Made by a program: the position numbers and the translations under genes. The notes below the pieces were generated by a model that was not told the origin of the DNA, did not search any database, and was given only the letters and a program-made list of their open reading frames with translations. This document shows positions 1-9,802 of a stretch of 64,000 bases of DNA, one piece after another (position 1 is the stretch's first letter; the number at the start of each line of letters is the position of its first letter). The stretch covers positions 281,611 to 345,610 of the forward strand of contig NZ_PYWM01000002.1 in the NCBI RefSeq assembly GCF_003049665.1. Direction: 5' to 3'. This DNA is from Lysinibacillus mangiferihumi (lineage in GTDB: Bacteria > Bacillota > Bacilli > Bacillales_A > Planococcaceae).

Positions 1-317
1 AGTCAGAATACTTAAAAAATAATAAGCAATGTGGCAATAGAGCGTACTGCCATACAAATTTTATAAATCAAATTAAGAATATTTTATGATAGAAAAATAA
101 CTTTTTTGCTCGAATAATGCTTATATAAGCACGCTTTACAACCTTATTTCTTATCATCTTTTGTTATGAAATACATAGTTCGAGTCATGGGAGTTAAAGG
201 GATAATATGTTATATTTAGGGAGAAAACAAGCAAGACTTTCATCCTCAAAAGCTAGCGAAAAATGTTGTTTCGTAGAAGTAATTGATATAATTTCACTAA
301 CGAAAGGGGAAAATGGT

Positions 318-2012
318 ATGTTACAGAAACTTAGGTTCAAAACCATTCGAGCAAAAATTTTGAGTGCATTTTTCATTGTTGTATTTTTTATTGCTTGTTT
401 TAACACGTATAGCTACTTTGCCAATAAGCGTGTCATTTCTGCTGGCGAAGAAATTGTTTATAAAGAATTACAGTTGTTAACAGCAAATGAAAAGTTAGCA
501 TCCACAATCAGTGTTCGAACAACTGCTGCAAAAAGCTATGTTCTGACTGGTGATCAGAAATATAAAAAAGAATTTGAAGCATACGTAAAAATTGCTGAAG
601 AAAATAATAAACTATTAACGGAATTATCAACTGATACAAATCTATCGAAAACTGTAGAAAAAGCAAGGGAATGGCGAGGTTTTGTGCAAACGAAAGTGTT
701 TGATGAATATGATAAAGGAAATGTAGAATTGGCTATACAAAACTTAAATTCTATTGACTCGCTTGCTACAGAGGTTAGAAAAGGTTATGAGGGGCTTGCA
801 CAGGCAAGAGAAGCTTCTATTAATGAGCTAGGACAGGCAATGATTGCCCAATCGAAAGAGTCACTGAATGTAGGGTTAGCAATAGGCGTAATGATAACTT
901 TAATCGCAATTGTAACCGCTTACATATCGGCGCATATGATTGCTAATCCGATAAAAGCGGTAATTGAAAAAATATCGCAAATGGCAGATGGCGATATAAG
1001 TCAGCCTCCATTGCCAGAAAGAATGAAAGATGAAATTGGCTTGCTGGTACAATCGACAAACACGCTCAATCAAAAACTTCATGAAATTATTGGATCAATC
1101 CATGTTGTTGCGGGCAATGTAGCTGCAAATAGTGAGCAGCTTGCACAATCTTCGCTAGATGTAAAAACAGGTGCAGAACAAATAGCATTGACGATGCTTG
1201 AGTTAGCAGGTGGTTCGGAATCCCAAGCACATAATGCAAGTGACTTAGCGCAAATAATTGATACATTTAAAGTAAATGTCCAACAAGCAAATGCACAAGG
1301 CATTGATTTACAAGGCTATTCAAGTGAAGTATTACAACTTACGACAAGCGGTCAACAATTAATGAACACATCGACACAGCAAATGTTTGCCATTGATACG
1401 ATCGTGCAAGAGGCTGTTGCAAAAGTAGCAGGGTTAAATAGACAATCGCAAGAAATTTCTAAGTTAGTATCAGTTATTGACGATATTGCCAATCAAACAA
1501 ACCTATTAGCGTTAAATGCTGCAATTGAGGCGGCACGGGCTGGAGAACAGGGAAAAGGCTTCGCAGTTGTAGCTGCTGAAGTGCGCAAACTTGCGGAACA
1601 GGTTTCTTATTCGGTCACAGATATATCATCCATTGTGGGGCGCATTCAAAACGAAACGGTTGGTGTAACAGCTTCCCTTCAAACGGGATATGAAGAAGTA
1701 AAAAGAGGAACAGAGCAAATTACGAATACCAATACAACCTTTGAACAAATAGCCTCTGCGGTCAATAGTATGTTTAGTAATATTCAAGGAATAACAGAAA
1801 ATTTACAAGGTATTTCAACAACAACAGAACACATCAATCGTTCCATTGATGAAATTGCTGCTATATCCGAACAGTCCGCAGCAGGTGTAGAGCAAACGAC
1901 TGCAACAATCGACGAGACAGTCGTAACGATGGATGAAATTTCAAAAAATACAGATGATCTCGCTTCGATGGCTGAACGTTTAAACAAAGAAGTACAGCAT
2001 TTTAAATTATAA
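318..2012 (+). CDS. Methyl-accepting chemotaxis protein
   Basis: A 564-residue transmembrane chemoreceptor that would signal to CheA/CheW. The start chosen is the ATG at 318, with AAAGGGGA 8 bases upstream; the frame is open further upstream (to 207), but that extension precedes the membrane anchor and has no good ribosome site. Visible domains: a hydrophobic segment at about residues 13-33, an extracellular helical region of about 150 residues resembling a four-helix-bundle sensor, a second membrane segment near 185-210, a HAMP linker, and a long coiled-coil signalling domain. The signalling hairpin tip is clear ([20 protein letters not shown], near residue 410). The ligand cannot be told. 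It ends at a bidirectional terminator shared with the convergent VOC gene. Confidence 0.93.
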   Translation: MLQKLRFKTIRAKILSAFFIVVFFIACFNTYSYFANKRVISAGEEIVYKELQLLTANEKLASTISVRTTAAKSYVLTGDQKYKKEFEAYVKIAEENNKLLTELSTDTNLSKTVEKAREWRGFVQTKVFDEYDKGNVELAIQNLNSIDSLATEVRKGYEGLAQAREASINELGQAMIAQSKESLNVGLAIGVMITLIAIVTAYISAHMIANPIKAVIEKISQMADGDISQPPLPERMKDEIGLLVQSTNTLNQKLHEIIGSIHVVAGNVAANSEQLAQSSLDVKTGAEQIALTMLELAGGSESQAHNASDLAQIIDTFKVNVQQANAQGIDLQGYSSEVLQLTTSGQQLMNTSTQQMFAIDTIVQEAVAKVAGLNRQSQEISKLVSVIDDIANQTNLLALNAAIEAARAGEQGKGFAVVAAEVRKLAEQVSYSVTDISSIVGRIQNETVGVTASLQTGYEEVKRGTEQITNTNTTFEQIASAVNSMFSNIQGITENLQGISTTTEHINRSIDEIAAISEQSAAGVEQTTATIDETVVTMDEISKNTDDLASMAERLNKEVQHFKL

Positions 2013-2017
2013 ACAAT

Positions 2018-2050
2018 AAAAGCAGCCACTTTGCAATATTGGCTGCTTTT
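2018..2050. terminator. Bidirectional intrinsic terminator
   Basis: An 11-bp stem (AAAAGCAGCCA / TGGCTGCTTTT) with an 11-nt loop. It lies between the convergent chemoreceptor and VOC genes, and the A and T tracts serve both directions. Confidence 0.85.
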
Positions 2051-2055
2051 GTCAT

Positions 2056-2418
2056 TTAGATGGGCTGCATCATCTCTACTCGATTACCGAAAGGGTCTCG
2101 AAATTCAAAGCGTTCAACATGTGGAATTGGAACGCAATCAAGTATTTCGATTTGGTGTTCGGATAAGACGTTCTTCCAATGCGCTACGTTGTCAACTTGA
2201 TAGGCAATATGCGCTTTCGTTGTATATCGATCAAATCCGTCCTCTGTCCCAACATGTACTTCTTGATTTCCTACTTGTAACCAAAATCCCCCACGGCCTT
2301 GAAGGGATGTAGGTTTCTCTATTTCTTTTAGCCCCAGTACATGGCAATAAAACGTTTTACCCTGTTCCTCACTACCTTTTGGAATGGTAAGCTGTACGTG
2401 ATGTAAACCGACAATCAT
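2056..2418 (-). CDS. VOC / glyoxalase-fold family protein
   Basis: A 120-residue single-domain vicinal-oxygen-chelate protein. It starts with the typical strand and metal-ligand context (GLHHVQLTIP), and a second part ends with FEFRDPFGNRVEM, the usual C-terminal VOC motif with a glutamate ligand. His-7 or His-8 and the late glutamate are likely metal ligands. The family includes glyoxalase I, fosfomycin-resistance enzymes and dioxygenases; substrate cannot be assigned. It is monocistronic, with AGGAGGAT just upstream of its ATG on the minus strand. Confidence 0.85.
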   Translation of the reverse strand: MIVGLHHVQLTIPKGSEEQGKTFYCHVLGLKEIEKPTSLQGRGGFWLQVGNQEVHVGTEDGFDRYTTKAHIAYQVDNVAHWKNVLSEHQIEILDCVPIPHVERFEFRDPFGNRVEMMQPI

Positions 2419-2664
2419 CCTAATCCTCCTTTAATTCCTTTATATTTACGTATAACTATATACTTCGCTTCACTACTTGGAATACCTTCTAAAGTGTGAA
2501 AGTATGATGAATAAGTCTATCTTTTATTAGAATAATATTTCCTTAATAACAAGTATCGTTTATTTTGACAGCAAATAAGTACTTAATCAATAAAATGATT
2601 TTAGAAAAGTTATACTTTTCAGAAAAAATATGTGTTATAGTAACAACATAATTAAATATTGTGT

Positions 2665-2860
2665 AAGAGTTGGTGCCAAATGAAAGTTTGGCTTAAAAGG
2701 GAAGTCGGTGCAAATCCGACGCTGTCCCGCAACTGTAAATCGGAGCAATTCACAAATGCCACTGGGAGACTGGGAAGGCTGTGAGGCGTGTTGATGAGAA
2801 GCCAGGAGACCTGCCAATATCTAGTACACACCAAATAACCTACGTGGAAATAGGTGGTGA
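2665..2860 (+). ncRNA. Cobalamin riboswitch upstream of metE
   Basis: Contains the conserved cobalamin-aptamer segments in order: AAAAGGGAA, a short hairpin (GTCGG..CCGAC), GCTGTCCCGCAACTGTAA, a variable arm, and GCCAGGAGACCTGCC (B12 box) near 2801-2815. It is followed about 100 nt later by an intrinsic terminator and then metE. This fits known B12 repression of the cobalamin-independent methionine synthase. Confidence 0.95.
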
Positions 2861-2956
2861 GATGTGACCCAATTGGCACTGTGCGACAACGAATCTGTAT
2901 ACGATAAGCAACCTTTATCGTATCGTTTCATCATAGCTAAATTGTATTGACAATGA

Positions 2957-2989
2957 CTACCATTTTCCTGAAAAGGAAGATGGTTTTTT
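2957..2989 (+). terminator. Riboswitch expression-platform terminator
   Basis: A stem ACCATTTTCC / GGAAGATGGT followed by a run of eight T, ending about 27 bases before the metE start codon. It is placed to stop transcription when B12 is bound. Confidence 0.85.
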
Positions 2990-3015
2990 TTATTTTAATT
3001 AAAGGGGAGAAGGAT

Positions 3016-5310
3016 ATGACGTATTCAACGACAGCAATTGGTTACCCATATATAGGGGGAGAACGTGAATGGAAAAAAGCATTAGAAGCCTTTTGGAGAA
3101 ATGAGCTGACAGAAATTGATTTTTTACAAAAAATGAAGGAAATTCGTCTTGCTCGTATTGATAAGCAACTCCGTATTGGCTTAGATATTGTGACTGTTGG
3201 GGATTTCACACTGTATGACAGAATGCTCGATACAGCAGTAATGTTTGGCTTAGTTCCCAAGCGCTTTGGTTGGCAAGGAGGCAAAGTTGAATTACAAACA
3301 TATTACGGAATCGCGCGTGGTAATCAGGATGCAGTCGCCAGCGAAATGACAAAGTGGTTTAATACCAACTATCATTACATCGTACCAGAATTTGAAGGGC
3401 AAGCTCTGGAGTTAACAGAAAATAAAATTCTTGCGGATTTCCTTGAAGCGAAAGAAGCATTTGGTATTACAGCCAAACCAACGCTGATCGGGCCATATAC
3501 CTTTTGTAAGCTAACAAAAGGCTACGATAAAGTATCGCAAGTTGCATTTATTTTAGCACTATTACCACTTTATACGCAGGTTATCAAAGAACTCGTTACA
3601 GCCGGTGCTAATTGGATTCAATTGGAGGAGCCTGCCTTAGTTACCTCATTAGATGAGACAGAGGTTAAACTGGTGCAAGAAATCTATATACAATTAGCAG
3701 CAACTGTCCCTGAGGCGAACATCATGCTACAAACTTATTTTGAATCATTAGCAGCTTATAAAACGCTTATCGAACTACCAGTAAAAGGAATTGGTTTAGA
3801 TTTTGTGCATGGCTATACGCATAATATGGAGGCGCTACGTCAATTTGGTTTTCCACAGGATAAAGTATTGGCAGCCGGCGTTATTAATGGACGAGATATT
3901 TGGCGCGCTAATTTAGCAGAGGTTAGTACAACAGTTAGAGCAATTGAACAACTGACCAGTGCCGAGGAGCTATGGATTCAATCATCATGCAGCTTACAGC
4001 ATGTGCCAATCTCCACAGAACTAGAAACAAAATTAGAGCCAGTCTTAAAAAATGCACTTGCATTTGCAGATGAGAAATTAGTAGAACTAACAGAGGTAGC
4101 AAAGTATTTAAAAGAAAAAAATCATGCAACAAATTACACTATTTCAGAAAGTATGAAGGCAATCGAAGCGTTAAAAAAACATTCTGTTCGAAATAATCAG
4201 GCTGTTCACAGGGCAGTACAAACAGTGTCGACACAGGATTTTGAACGGCAAAGTGATTTTAAAACGCGTCAACGAATTCAGCAACAGGCACTTCAATTAC
4301 CGTTATTCCCAACGACTACAATAGGTAGCTTCCCTCAATCGGATGAGGTAAAACGGACACGTAGTGCATGGCGCAAGAAACAGTTGTCCGATGAAGCTTA
4401 TGCAACATTTGTCGCACAAGAAACGAAACGTTGGATTGAAATACAAGAAAATTTAGAGATCGACGTACTTGTGCATGGTGAATTCGAACGTACGGATATG
4501 GTGGAATACTTTGGAGAAAAACTCACAGGGTTTGCTTTTACAGAAAAAGCTTGGGTTGTTTCGTATGGCTCCCGCTGTGTGAAGCCACCGATTATTTACG
4601 GAGATGTTGCTTGGGCGACACCTATGACAGTGAAAGAAACAGCCTATGCTCAAAGTTTAACAAATCGCTACGTGAAAGGAATGTTAACGGGGCCAGTAAC
4701 AATCCTAAACTGGTCCTTTGTACGGGATGATATTCCACGGAAAGATGTGACCTATCAAATAGCACTTGCTTTAAGGAAAGAGGTAGAGGCACTCGAAGCG
4801 GCCGGTATTGCTATTATTCAAGTCGATGAACCTGCTTTGCGTGAGGGCTTGCCATTACGCACGGAAAATTGGGGCGCTTATTTGGACTGGACCGTGAATG
4901 CATTTAAGCTAGCAACGACGAACGTAAAGGATGAAACTCAAATTCATACACATATGTGTTATTGTGAGTTCAATGATTTTATAGAACCAATTAGTGCACT
5001 CGATGCTGATGTACTATCTATTGAGACGTCTCGTAGCCATGGTGAGCTGATTGCATCGCTACACATCCATCCATATGAAAAAGGGATTGGATTAGGTGTT
5101 TACGATATTCATAGCCCTCGTGTACCGAATGAACAAGAAATGTTAACAATCATGCAAGATAGCCTACAAGTATTATCGACTAATCAATTTTGGGTCAATC
5201 CAGACTGCGGGTTGAAAACGAGAAAAGAGCCAGAAACTATTGCGGCACTTGCCAATATGGTGGCAGCTACCAAAACATTGCGTCAACAAATCCAACAATC
5301 AACGTACTAA
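3016..5310 (+). CDS. metE: Cobalamin-independent methionine synthase MetE
   Basis: 5-methyltetrahydropteroyltriglutamate-homocysteine methyltransferase, the last step of methionine synthesis, in the cytoplasm. At 764 residues it has full family length with both (beta-alpha)8 halves. Zinc-site motifs are visible in the C-terminal half: THMCYCEF (His and Cys ligands) and NPDCGLKTR (Cys ligand). The ATG at 3016 is preferred because AAGGGGAGAAGG precedes it and the upstream frame overlaps the riboswitch terminator. Controlled by the cobalamin riboswitch upstream, so it should be off when B12 is plentiful. A strong terminator follows at 5320-5352. Confidence 0.97.
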   Translation: MTYSTTAIGYPYIGGEREWKKALEAFWRNELTEIDFLQKMKEIRLARIDKQLRIGLDIVTVGDFTLYDRMLDTAVMFGLVPKRFGWQGGKVELQTYYGIARGNQDAVASEMTKWFNTNYHYIVPEFEGQALELTENKILADFLEAKEAFGITAKPTLIGPYTFCKLTKGYDKVSQVAFILALLPLYTQVIKELVTAGANWIQLEEPALVTSLDETEVKLVQEIYIQLAATVPEANIMLQTYFESLAAYKTLIELPVKGIGLDFVHGYTHNMEALRQFGFPQDKVLAAGVINGRDIWRANLAEVSTTVRAIEQLTSAEELWIQSSCSLQHVPISTELETKLEPVLKNALAFADEKLVELTEVAKYLKEKNHATNYTISESMKAIEALKKHSVRNNQAVHRAVQTVSTQDFERQSDFKTRQRIQQQALQLPLFPTTTIGSFPQSDEVKRTRSAWRKKQLSDEAYATFVAQETKRWIEIQENLEIDVLVHGEFERTDMVEYFGEKLTGFAFTEKAWVVSYGSRCVKPPIIYGDVAWATPMTVKETAYAQSLTNRYVKGMLTGPVTILNWSFVRDDIPRKDVTYQIALALRKEVEALEAAGIAIIQVDEPALREGLPLRTENWGAYLDWTVNAFKLATTNVKDETQIHTHMCYCEFNDFIEPISALDADVLSIETSRSHGELIASLHIHPYEKGIGLGVYDIHSPRVPNEQEMLTIMQDSLQVLSTNQFWVNPDCGLKTRKEPETIAALANMVAATKTLRQQIQQSTY

Positions 5311-5318
5311 ATGAGACA

Positions 5319-5353
5319 GCCCCCTAAGCGTAAAAGTGCTTAGGGGGTTTTTT
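5319..5353 (+). terminator. metE terminator
   Basis: A GC-rich stem CCCCCTAAGC / GCTTAGGGGG followed by six or more T, just after the metE stop. From here to 5662 (about 300 bases) the sequence is very AT-rich. I see no gene in it, only promoter-like A/T tracts for the next gene. Confidence 0.9.
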
Positions 5354-5662
5354 AAGACTATCAAAATTGTTATATGTTTTATAAATGCTAATATTAAATT
5401 TATTTTATTAAAATCAATAAATTAATGTGAACATAAAAAACTATTATAAAAGCTAGTATTTCAGAATTAAGAAAATTATAATATCTTGAAATTTATTAAA
5501 TTTAAATTAAAATTTTTGGTAATTATTTTTGAAAATAATACTAAAAGTGAGTAAAAAAATATTATTTTATTTTTTCTGAATTTTTAGTATTATGATAAAA
5601 ACAAAATACTTATTTGCTATAAGATTTTTAAAATCATTTATTCTCTTATTTAGGGGGCTTAT

Positions 5663-6907
5663 ATGAAAGACAATCAAATGGTGCTTAAAAATGCTAATTT
5701 TATTCTTCTATTAACAAGCCTAGTGTTTAATGCATTTGGTGGATTATTACTAAATGTAGCTGTAATATCAGTTGTTTATACAGTTACTAGCTCTATTGCA
5801 AGTGCTTCTTTTATATTAGTTCTAAATACCATTGCTTCGATTGTTGGAGGCTTTATTGCAAGCAACTTTTTAGATAGAGTCAGCCATAAGAAAATTATGT
5901 TATTTTCAGATTTGTTTAGTTGTATTTTAGTTTTTTTCTTAGCATTAATAGTTTCTTATATTGGAATAAATATTATTGTTGTATATATCACGACTTTTTT
6001 AACAACGATTATAAGTAGCTTCTTTATACCAGCAAGATCAGCTATAGTACCAAACATCGTACAGAAAGAACTGCTTATTCGGGCAAACAGCTTTTTAGTA
6101 AGTGTGATTCAAATTACTACAACAGCGGGTTGGATTGTCGCAATACCAATTGTTTTAACGTTTGGTTCCATTCTTAGTATTTATCTAATAAGTTTTACAT
6201 TCTTAATTTCAACAGTTTTAATTATGTTTTTATCAGTTGAAAAGCAAGAAGACAACGATATTCCTGTTGGCTATTCATTTATCTACAATTTTAAAACAGG
6301 TTTAAATACTTTATGGAAAAATAAAGTTGTAAAATCGATAACTATGATGGATATAGGAGAAGCATTTGCAAATATTGTTTGGGCTTCAACGTTCCTTTTA
6401 TCCTTTACTGTAGAAATTCTAGAGTCAAGTGAAAAATGGTGGGGCTATCAGGGTGCCACGTTTCTTATTGGATCAATAGTGGGAGGTTTAATTACTGCCA
6501 AGTATGCAGATCGAATTCGTCTTTTTGGTGGAAAAGTGATTATTTACTCTTCCTTAGGTGTTGCATTAATTACTTTTGCATACGGATTAAACACTATTTC
6601 TATTATTGCATTAGTAATTTCCTTTTTTACGGGTTTACCATATCAAATAAGAAATATAGTACAGGAGTCTTTACTTCAAGAATATGCTGAGAACAAAATT
6701 TTAGGACGAGTATTTGCTGTTAGAAATATACTAATTCAATTTTTTTATGCTTTTGCTTTATTTTTTGGTAGTTTCCTTGCGGATAAAATAGGAATCGTGA
6801 ATGTGTATATTCTAGCGGGGATGATCTACACATTAGTGACGGTTTATGCATTTTCATCCGCTGTTATTAGAAACTTCAATATAAAACGCAGTCATACCAG
6901 TGTCTAA
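5663..6907 (+). CDS. MFS transporter (macrolide-efflux-like)
   Basis: A 414-residue major facilitator with about 12 hydrophobic segments, in two halves separated near residue 200-215 by a charged loop (VEKQEDNDIP). After segment 2 there is the MFS-type loop FLDRVSHKKIM, and the second half has the matching TAKYADRIRLFGGK. The set of features resembles the MFS_3/MefA-like exporters. AGGGGGC precedes the ATG. Base composition is more AT-rich than the core genes around it and it sits alone, which may mean acquisition by transfer. The exported compound cannot be inferred. Confidence 0.85.
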   Translation: MKDNQMVLKNANFILLLTSLVFNAFGGLLLNVAVISVVYTVTSSIASASFILVLNTIASIVGGFIASNFLDRVSHKKIMLFSDLFSCILVFFLALIVSYIGINIIVVYITTFLTTIISSFFIPARSAIVPNIVQKELLIRANSFLVSVIQITTTAGWIVAIPIVLTFGSILSIYLISFTFLISTVLIMFLSVEKQEDNDIPVGYSFIYNFKTGLNTLWKNKVVKSITMMDIGEAFANIVWASTFLLSFTVEILESSEKWWGYQGATFLIGSIVGGLITAKYADRIRLFGGKVIIYSSLGVALITFAYGLNTISIIALVISFFTGLPYQIRNIVQESLLQEYAENKILGRVFAVRNILIQFFYAFALFFGSFLADKIGIVNVYILAGMIYTLVTVYAFSSAVIRNFNIKRSHTSV

Positions 6908-7210
6908 GTTGTATTGTTAGTACTAGTTTTATGATACGATTATTTTATATTTCAAAAGCAGACTCTCTTTTTGTTATGTGTAACAAATAACTAGAAGGGT
7001 AGTTTTTATTTTGGACAAAATTAAAGATTTGATTGATGATTTTATAATAATCGGTAATTTTAAGTAATGAATTATTTTAAGTAAATTATTCTGTTTTTAT
7101 GGATATATGCAGGGCTAGCAGTACCCGAATAAGGTTTACTTCAGTAAAATAAGGTATAGTATATGTGTTGAGTAGATTTTGTTAAGGACGAGTAAAGTAG
7201 GTGAATAAGC

Positions 7211-7360
7211 GTGGGGAAATATCAATTGGATACTAAAGGTAAGGTAGCTGTGGCGAAGTATCATGAAAAAAACAAACCTGCCAAATTTGATAAAAAGCAG
7301 CAACTTGAAAAAATACGTGCGGAGTATTTGAAAAAGAAGCAAGAACAAACAGATAAATAA
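7211..7360 (+). CDS. Small basic protein, unknown
   Basis: A 49-residue lysine-rich protein (starts GKYQLDTKGKVAVAKYHEKN, ends KKKQEQTDK). It begins at GTG with AGGTGA 6 bases upstream and ends just before a clear terminator at 7368-7400. The combination of ribosome site, compact reading frame and terminator supports a real gene. No hydrophobic segment. I do not recognise the family. Confidence 0.65.
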   Translation: MGKYQLDTKGKVAVAKYHEKNKPAKFDKKQQLEKIRAEYLKKKQEQTDK

Positions 7361-7367
7361 GATGAAC

Positions 7368-7402
7368 AACATAGGAAGACTAGAGCTCCCTATGTTTTTT
7401 TA
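7368..7402 (+). terminator. Terminator between convergent genes
   Basis: A stem AACATAGG / CCTATGTT followed by a T tract. It ends the 49-codon gene and overlaps the stop codon of the convergent minus-strand operon. Confidence 0.8.
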
Positions 7403-7934
7403 TTTCCTTCTTTAACATTAAAAATAAGAAAAGTACACCAACCTCTACGATTATCGGGATATACATACTATTTAAATGGAAGAATAGCATACTGACCAAA
7501 ATGGCTATACAAATAAAGATAGCGCTATATTGATAGTTTTTTGATTGGTAAAAAAATGCATAGGGTAACAAATGGGCACCGTAAATAATTGCATATGCAG
7601 GTAAGACCAACATCGGTGCTTTCATTAATAGAAGAATACAAATGATTAAGTATAAAATTTGATTGTTTGTCGCAATCAGTAGACCATTAATCAATGGATT
7701 TTCTTTATAAAATAAATCGACATTTACTATTTTGGCACAAACAATGGAAACGGGAAACAGTAAAGCACCACAAGATAAAATGCCAATGTTTTTAATCATT
7801 AAATCTATAGGAAGTAATGCGATTGTTGTAATCACTCCCCAAATAAAGAGGGAAGCCATGATAAACGGGAGCCCCTTCTTTTGTTTTTGCGCAATATCAT
7901 TTAATAGGACGTGTAAGCTAGTATTAATGTTCAT
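7380..7934 (-). CDS. Multi-pass membrane protein (DUF7010-like)
   Basis: A 184-residue integral membrane protein with five to six hydrophobic segments and a short charged tail (LKKEIKKHREL). It is the third gene of an operon with a LytTR regulator and a DUF3021-type protein, and its start overlaps the preceding stop by 4 bases (ATGA), so translation is coupled. Similar membrane proteins of unknown role occur in Firmicutes next to LytTR genes. The DUF assignment is from memory of the family and is tentative. Confidence 0.7.
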   Translation of the reverse strand: MNINTSLHVLLNDIAQKQKKGLPFIMASLFIWGVITTIALLPIDLMIKNIGILSCGALLFPVSIVCAKIVNVDLFYKENPLINGLLIATNNQILYLIICILLLMKAPMLVLPAYAIIYGAHLLPYAFFYQSKNYQYSAIFICIAILVSMLFFHLNSMYIPIIVEVGVLFLFLMLKKEIKKHREL

Positions 7935-8362
7935 TTTCTGTCTCCTTCATGTTCTAGCGATTGATTCAAGCTAGCTGCTAGTCTTTTATTTTCATATTTT
8001 GAGAAAAAGTAAAATCCGATGATATGACCGATCAACGTGATGGCGAAAATCAGCAACAAATAAGGTTGAATAAATGCTAACATTTGCTCTGAAAAAAGGT
8101 AGACCATGCCTACGCCACAGAAAAAATTTAAAAACGTACTAATGATAATTTTGAACGTACCTTTTAATGTGGAGTAGTTCCATAAGTAAGGGTAGGCGAT
8201 ACCAAAAACGATACCAAGTAGTACACTAATACCAATTAAATTCCAAATATAATAAAAGTTGACCAGTTCTTTATGTAAATTAAAAAGTGTTATTAAAAAC
8301 ACAATCCAAATCAATCCCAAAAATGAAGTGGACAAAAAGCTGTTTTTTAAGTCTTTGATCAT
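7931..8362 (-). CDS. DUF3021-like membrane protein
   Basis: A 143-residue protein with four membrane segments and a basic C-terminal tail. DUF3021 proteins are typically encoded directly downstream of LytTR-domain regulators that lack a receiver domain, and are thought to restrain them. That is exactly the arrangement here, with a 4-base ATGA overlap with the LytTR gene upstream and another with the gene downstream. The role as membrane partner of the regulator is inferred from the pairing. Confidence 0.78.
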   Translation of the reverse strand: MIKDLKNSFLSTSFLGLIWIVFLITLFNLHKELVNFYYIWNLIGISVLLGIVFGIAYPYLWNYSTLKGTFKIIISTFLNFFCGVGMVYLFSEQMLAFIQPYLLLIFAITLIGHIIGFYFFSKYENKRLAASLNQSLEHEGDRK

Positions 8363-8799
8363 ATCAATTTCTCCTTAATAGATTTTGCATAATGTCTACT
8401 GACAATATACTTATTTTGTTGTTTTGTTATAACTTCCAGTCTTGCGTGGCTTCCTGAAGCAAACGACTGGATTTGATTCAAATTTAAAATCATTGAATTG
8501 TTAATACGTACCAATCTAAAGGATTCTAAGTAAGCTAGTTCTTTTAAAATCTTATTCAGTAATAGTTCAGTACCATCTATTAAAAAGATTTTAGTAAAAT
8601 GACCAGCTGCTTCAATGGCTTCGATAGTCTGGAGGTCAATCAGTACCTGCCGATTTGTTTTAAAATCTGTTGCACTTAATGGTATAGATTGTAAAAAGTG
8701 CTGTTCCAATGTAGAAAGTAATGTTTTATTTGATGGATGACTAATAATGTCAATTTCAGATGACGATTGTTTGTTTTTCCAAATAAAGTTGAATTTCAT
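8359..8799 (-). CDS. LytTR-family DNA-binding regulator
   Basis: A 146-residue protein with no receiver domain. The C-terminal ~95 residues carry the LytTR signature: a segment for the target-site strand (FTKIFLIDGTELLLNKILKE), then FRLVRINNSMILNLNQIQSF and the closing YIVSRHYAKSIKEKL. This is the stand-alone LytTR class that is paired with DUF3021 membrane proteins. AAGGAGAAC lies just upstream of the ATG. A pair of identical direct repeats upstream (8861-8892) is a candidate autoregulatory operator. Confidence 0.88.
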   Translation of the reverse strand: MKFNFIWKNKQSSSEIDIISHPSNKTLLSTLEQHFLQSIPLSATDFKTNRQVLIDLQTIEAIEAAGHFTKIFLIDGTELLLNKILKELAYLESFRLVRINNSMILNLNQIQSFASGSHARLEVITKQQNKYIVSRHYAKSIKEKLI

Positions 8800-8860
8800 G
8801 TTGTTCTCCTTTCTGTTTTAATCGTAGCAACACCGCTTTGTTCTTACCATGAATTTTCGA

Positions 8861-8892
8861 TTTGTTGCAAAAAAAGTAGACTTTGTTGCAAA
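8861..8892 (-). promoter_or_regulatory. Candidate LytTR operator (two direct repeats)
   Basis: Two perfect copies of TTTGTTGCAAA at 8861-8871 and 8882-8892, spaced 21 bases start to start (two helical turns). LytTR proteins bind pairs of about 9-bp direct repeats with this spacing. The site is 62-93 bases upstream of the LytTR gene. Confidence 0.55.
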
Positions 8893-9039
8893 TCGATTCA
8901 GTAAGCTATACAACGATATATGAATATTGCATTAATATGTATTAAATGGAAAATTTGCCACTATACTAGATATTAGTAATCTATTTGAATAGTGTCAATG
9001 TACACAATTCTTTATGATATAAAAATAAAAATAGAATAA

Positions 9040-9240
9040 TAAGAAAGAGGTACAAATCGAAATTTTGCTTTGTTTAAAAGGGAAGATCGGTGAAAAACCG
9101 AAGCTGTCCCGCAACTGTAAAGGGAGCACATTTCAAAAAACACTGTTACGCTTGTGTAATGGGAAGGTGAAATGTGTGATGAACATAAGCCAGGAGACTT
9201 GCCTTTAACTAGTACAACAAAAAAACCTACGAGGATAGGG
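9040..9240 (+). ncRNA. Cobalamin riboswitch (second copy)
   Basis: Carries the aptamer landmarks AAAAGGGAAGATCGGTG, GCTGTCCCGCAACTGTAA and GCCAGGAGACTTGCC. Compared with the third copy it has a few changes, including one in the P-hairpin (AACCGAAGC versus GCCGACGC) and one in the B12 box (ACTTGCC versus ACCTGCC). The 240 bases from about 8995 align closely with 10857-11097, so the two are duplicates. A terminator follows at 9342-9384. No recognisable B12-related gene is downstream. Confidence 0.88.
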
Positions 9241-9341
9241 AGAATGTCTATTTGGTTGTCTGTTATAAATGTTGAAATTCTCGTCATTTTAAATATAAAA
9301 AGGTTAGTGTGCAAGTAGCGCTACAATTCTTTTATCCTTAG

Positions 9342-9384
9342 ACACTTTTAGTAGATTAATAAAATCTATTAGTGGTGTTTTTTT
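9342..9384 (+). terminator. Terminator after second riboswitch
   Basis: A 16-bp stem with one mismatch (ACACTTTTAGTAGATT / AATCTATTAGTGGTGT), then seven T. Probably the expression platform of the riboswitch. Confidence 0.75.
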
Positions 9385-9436
9385 GTTAGTTAAATTTGCT
9401 AATCTCTTCATGTGAAATTATAAAGGTGGTGAAAGA

Positions 9437-9657
9437 ATGAATACTGTTTGATACATATTATGCAGATTTTAATTAGAAAACGTTCAAGGCTGAGTAGAAG
9501 TGTTTTTCCAACTACTTTATTGTTCGGTTCAATGTTAAATCTGATAATGCAAAGGTCTATTCTTGAAATGAGGATTACTAGAAAGGCTATTTTAAGTATT
9601 ATTAATACGTATAAAGGTGATGAAGTCTCTAATCTAAATATTCATGAAGACAATTAA
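9437..9657 (+). pseudogene. Possible remnant of the riboswitch-controlled gene
   Basis: After the riboswitch terminator, an excellent ribosome site (AAGGTGGTGAAAG) leads to an ATG at 9437, but that frame stops after four codons (MNTV). A second frame opens at TTG 9448 and runs for 69 codons with a basic, weakly hydrophobic sequence that I cannot place in a family. The simplest reading is a gene decayed by a frameshift close to its start. A true 4-codon leader is possible but unsupported. Confidence 0.35.
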
Positions 9658-9802
9658 AATTATATGATTTGTTGATGTGGTATTTTCTCAAATAAAAATA
9701 GAAAAGATTTTGAAGAAATGAAATTATATTTATTAAAAAACATAAATTTCTTATTATTGCTAATGTGGTAATATATAGATGTATTATATTGGAGGGATTA
9801 GA

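Noticed and set aside
2947..3015. Upstream extension of metE
   Set aside because: Overlaps the riboswitch terminator; the ATG at 3016 has the ribosome site.
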